From positions 1-33,122 of the IMG/VR virus record IMGVR_UViG_3300013004_000110: a stretch of 33,122 bases of DNA; one strand, given 5' to 3'. The stretch is from a virus. The notes beneath the pieces are model-generated. The model had not been told where the DNA came from and did no database searches. It worked only from the letters and a program-made list of their open reading frames with translations. Of the stretch, positions 31,993 through 33,122 are shown piece by piece. The position numbers and the translations under genes are program-made. Positions within the stretch are counted from its first letter, which is position 1; each line of letters opens with the position of its first letter.

Positions 31993-33122
31993 TTACACCT
32001 CAGTAGTTGGAGTTGGCTCTGGTGTCTCTGTTGGCGTCTCTGTCTCCGCTGCTTCTGTTGCAATTTGCTGTGGTCCCTTAAGAAGTCGTTCAACCTCTGG
32101 CGGAATTGGTGCAAGTGATGTTGCCTGTGATGCAAGACGAGTTGCCTTCATAACGTCAGGAGCAACTGCTGCAAGCATTGCCTCTGTAAGCTCAGGTGTG
32201 ATTGCACCCTTCTCTCTAAGCAGACGTAGCGCAACCTCTGTAGGAGTTGGGCCGTCCTGCTCTGTAAATCCGTGTGATCTGCGCCATGCATCTCCAGAGA
32301 TAACTCCCCGGTCAAATCCAGCATCTGCGTCGGCGGCGCGGTCATTGCGCGTAGCCACCTGTGATGGGTCATACCATACGCAGATGCGTTCTACCTGAGC
32401 TGGGTCGAACCCATTTGCAATCAGGTAAGGACGCAGATAAACAACTGTAATAGCGTCTGCAATCAGAAGCATTAACGGTTCGATATGTGCTTTGTATAGT
32501 GACTCATCAATTTGAAGAGCATTGGAATACTTAACGTTTGCAAGACCTGTAACGATGTCCTTTGGGACATCAAGGCCTTGTAGAATTCTTTCTAGAACAC
32601 GATCTGCACGTTGTGCAAGCGCTGGGTCAAACGAGCGCTCAAACTTGAATTGCTTAATCTTGTCGCCAAGTTCTGCTGGACCACGAATAATAAGTGGAAC
32701 AACCGCAGATGCTGAATCCTCGTCACGAATAGGCGTTGTCATCGCATCCATAAGTTGATCCTCAAACTCGTCAGCCGCCTCCTCAGGAGTATAGGCTTGA
32801 TTCATTGAGTCATCATCATCATACGGATAGTCAGGATCTGGTGAACCTGCAACAGAAAGCCCGTCCGGAAGATACAAGGCGCCAGCATTTAGACGTGAGC
32901 GCGCTGTAGCACGGAACGTTCTGTTGAGGAGAAGTAGTTCTGAGCAAAGATCTAACAAGCCACGTAAGCTTGAGTCTGCTTCATCAGAGTAGCGTGGGTG
33001 CGCTCGCCAGATGCGACCGATAAACGCATTGTTTGGAAGTATAATTTGACCAGGTTGTTTTTGTCCTGTGTAGGAACCTGTTTCACGTCGAGGAATAATT
33101 GTGTACGCGCCCTTTTGGTCAA
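31993..33122 (-). CDS. Portal protein (5' end cut by window)
   Basis: The frame stays open from the TAA at 31993 to the window edge, so the start lies outside. A nominal TTG at 32958 is internal. The protein contains RIWRAHPRYSDEADSSLRG before LLDLCSELLLLNRTFR and ATARSRLNAGALYLPDG, the typical actinophage portal core, then GPAELGDKIKQFKFERSFD, GLDVPKDIVTGLANVKYSNA, EPLMLLIADAITVVYLRPYL and DPSQVATRNDRAADADAGFD with a C-terminal Pro/Thr tail (PTETPEPTPTTEV). Portals form the twelve-fold DNA channel at a head vertex. The five-base gap to the next gene indicates an operon with the head genes. Confidence 0.92.
   Translation of the reverse strand, partial: DQKGAYTIIPRRETGSYTGQKQPGQIILPNNAFIGRIWRAHPRYSDEADSSLRGLLDLCSELLLLNRTFRATARSRLNAGALYLPDGLSVAGSPDPDYPYDDDDSMNQAYTPEEAADEFEDQLMDAMTTPIRDEDSASAVVPLIIRGPAELGDKIKQFKFERSFDPALAQRADRVLERILQGLDVPKDIVTGLANVKYSNALQIDESLYKAHIEPLMLLIADAITVVYLRPYLIANGFDPAQVERICVWYDPSQVATRNDRAADADAGFDRGVISGDAWRRSHGFTEQDGPTPTEVALRLLREKGAITPELTEAMLAAVAPDVMKATRLASQATSLAPIPPEVERLLKGPQQIATEAAETETPTETPEPTPTTEV

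Overview
The window is one contiguous block of a tailed-phage (siphovirus, Caudoviricetes) genome. Every supported gene lies on the minus strand, so transcription runs from high to low coordinates. The structural proteins resemble those of actinobacteriophages: a portal with a C-terminal Pro/Thr tail, a fused capsid maturation protease with RDxxGRF motifs, a GRPT-type tail assembly chaperone and a DCEQLVV-type neck protein. The moderate G+C content and the cyanophage/pelagiphage-like cysteine proteins suggest an uncultured aquatic phage, perhaps of a low-GC actinobacterium. The host is inference. There is no integrase, repressor, tRNA, lysin or terminase in the window; the terminase probably lies beyond the right edge.

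Head block (33122 down to about 14373): a portal (5' end cut by the window), a 362-aa cysteine-containing protein, a 2544-aa multidomain protein, a 352-aa Cys-cluster protein, a 1570-aa fused maturation protease, a 35-aa candidate ORF, a major capsid protein with a long acidic N-terminal extension, and a second capsid-like protein. These genes abut or overlap by a few bases. RNA hairpins sit just before and just after the major capsid gene.

Tail and neck block (14332 down to 2299): a major tail protein followed by a clear intrinsic terminator, then a head-tail connector, a 47-aa ORF, tail terminator/neck proteins, a two-frame tail assembly chaperone pair, the tape measure with three 41-aa repeats, a distal tail protein, a tail protein with inserted beta modules, and a collagen-containing fibre with an S74 chaperone. 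The major tail protein lies before the connectors, which is not the usual order.

Downstream block (2295 down to 1): two hypothetical genes, then an extended -10 promoter, a thymidylate-kinase-like protein fused to a uracil-DNA-glycosylase-like domain, and a truncated thymidylate synthase/hydroxymethylase-family gene. These suggest thymidine nucleotide or DNA base metabolism.

The most interesting element is the 2544-aa protein. It carries an R-STS-ExE ADP-ribosyltransferase domain between two copies of a helical module, followed by a HipA/PI-kinase-like domain and a conserved C-terminal domain of unknown function. Its place next to the portal and protease genes suggests a virion-packaged, co-injected 'polyvalent' anti-host protein.
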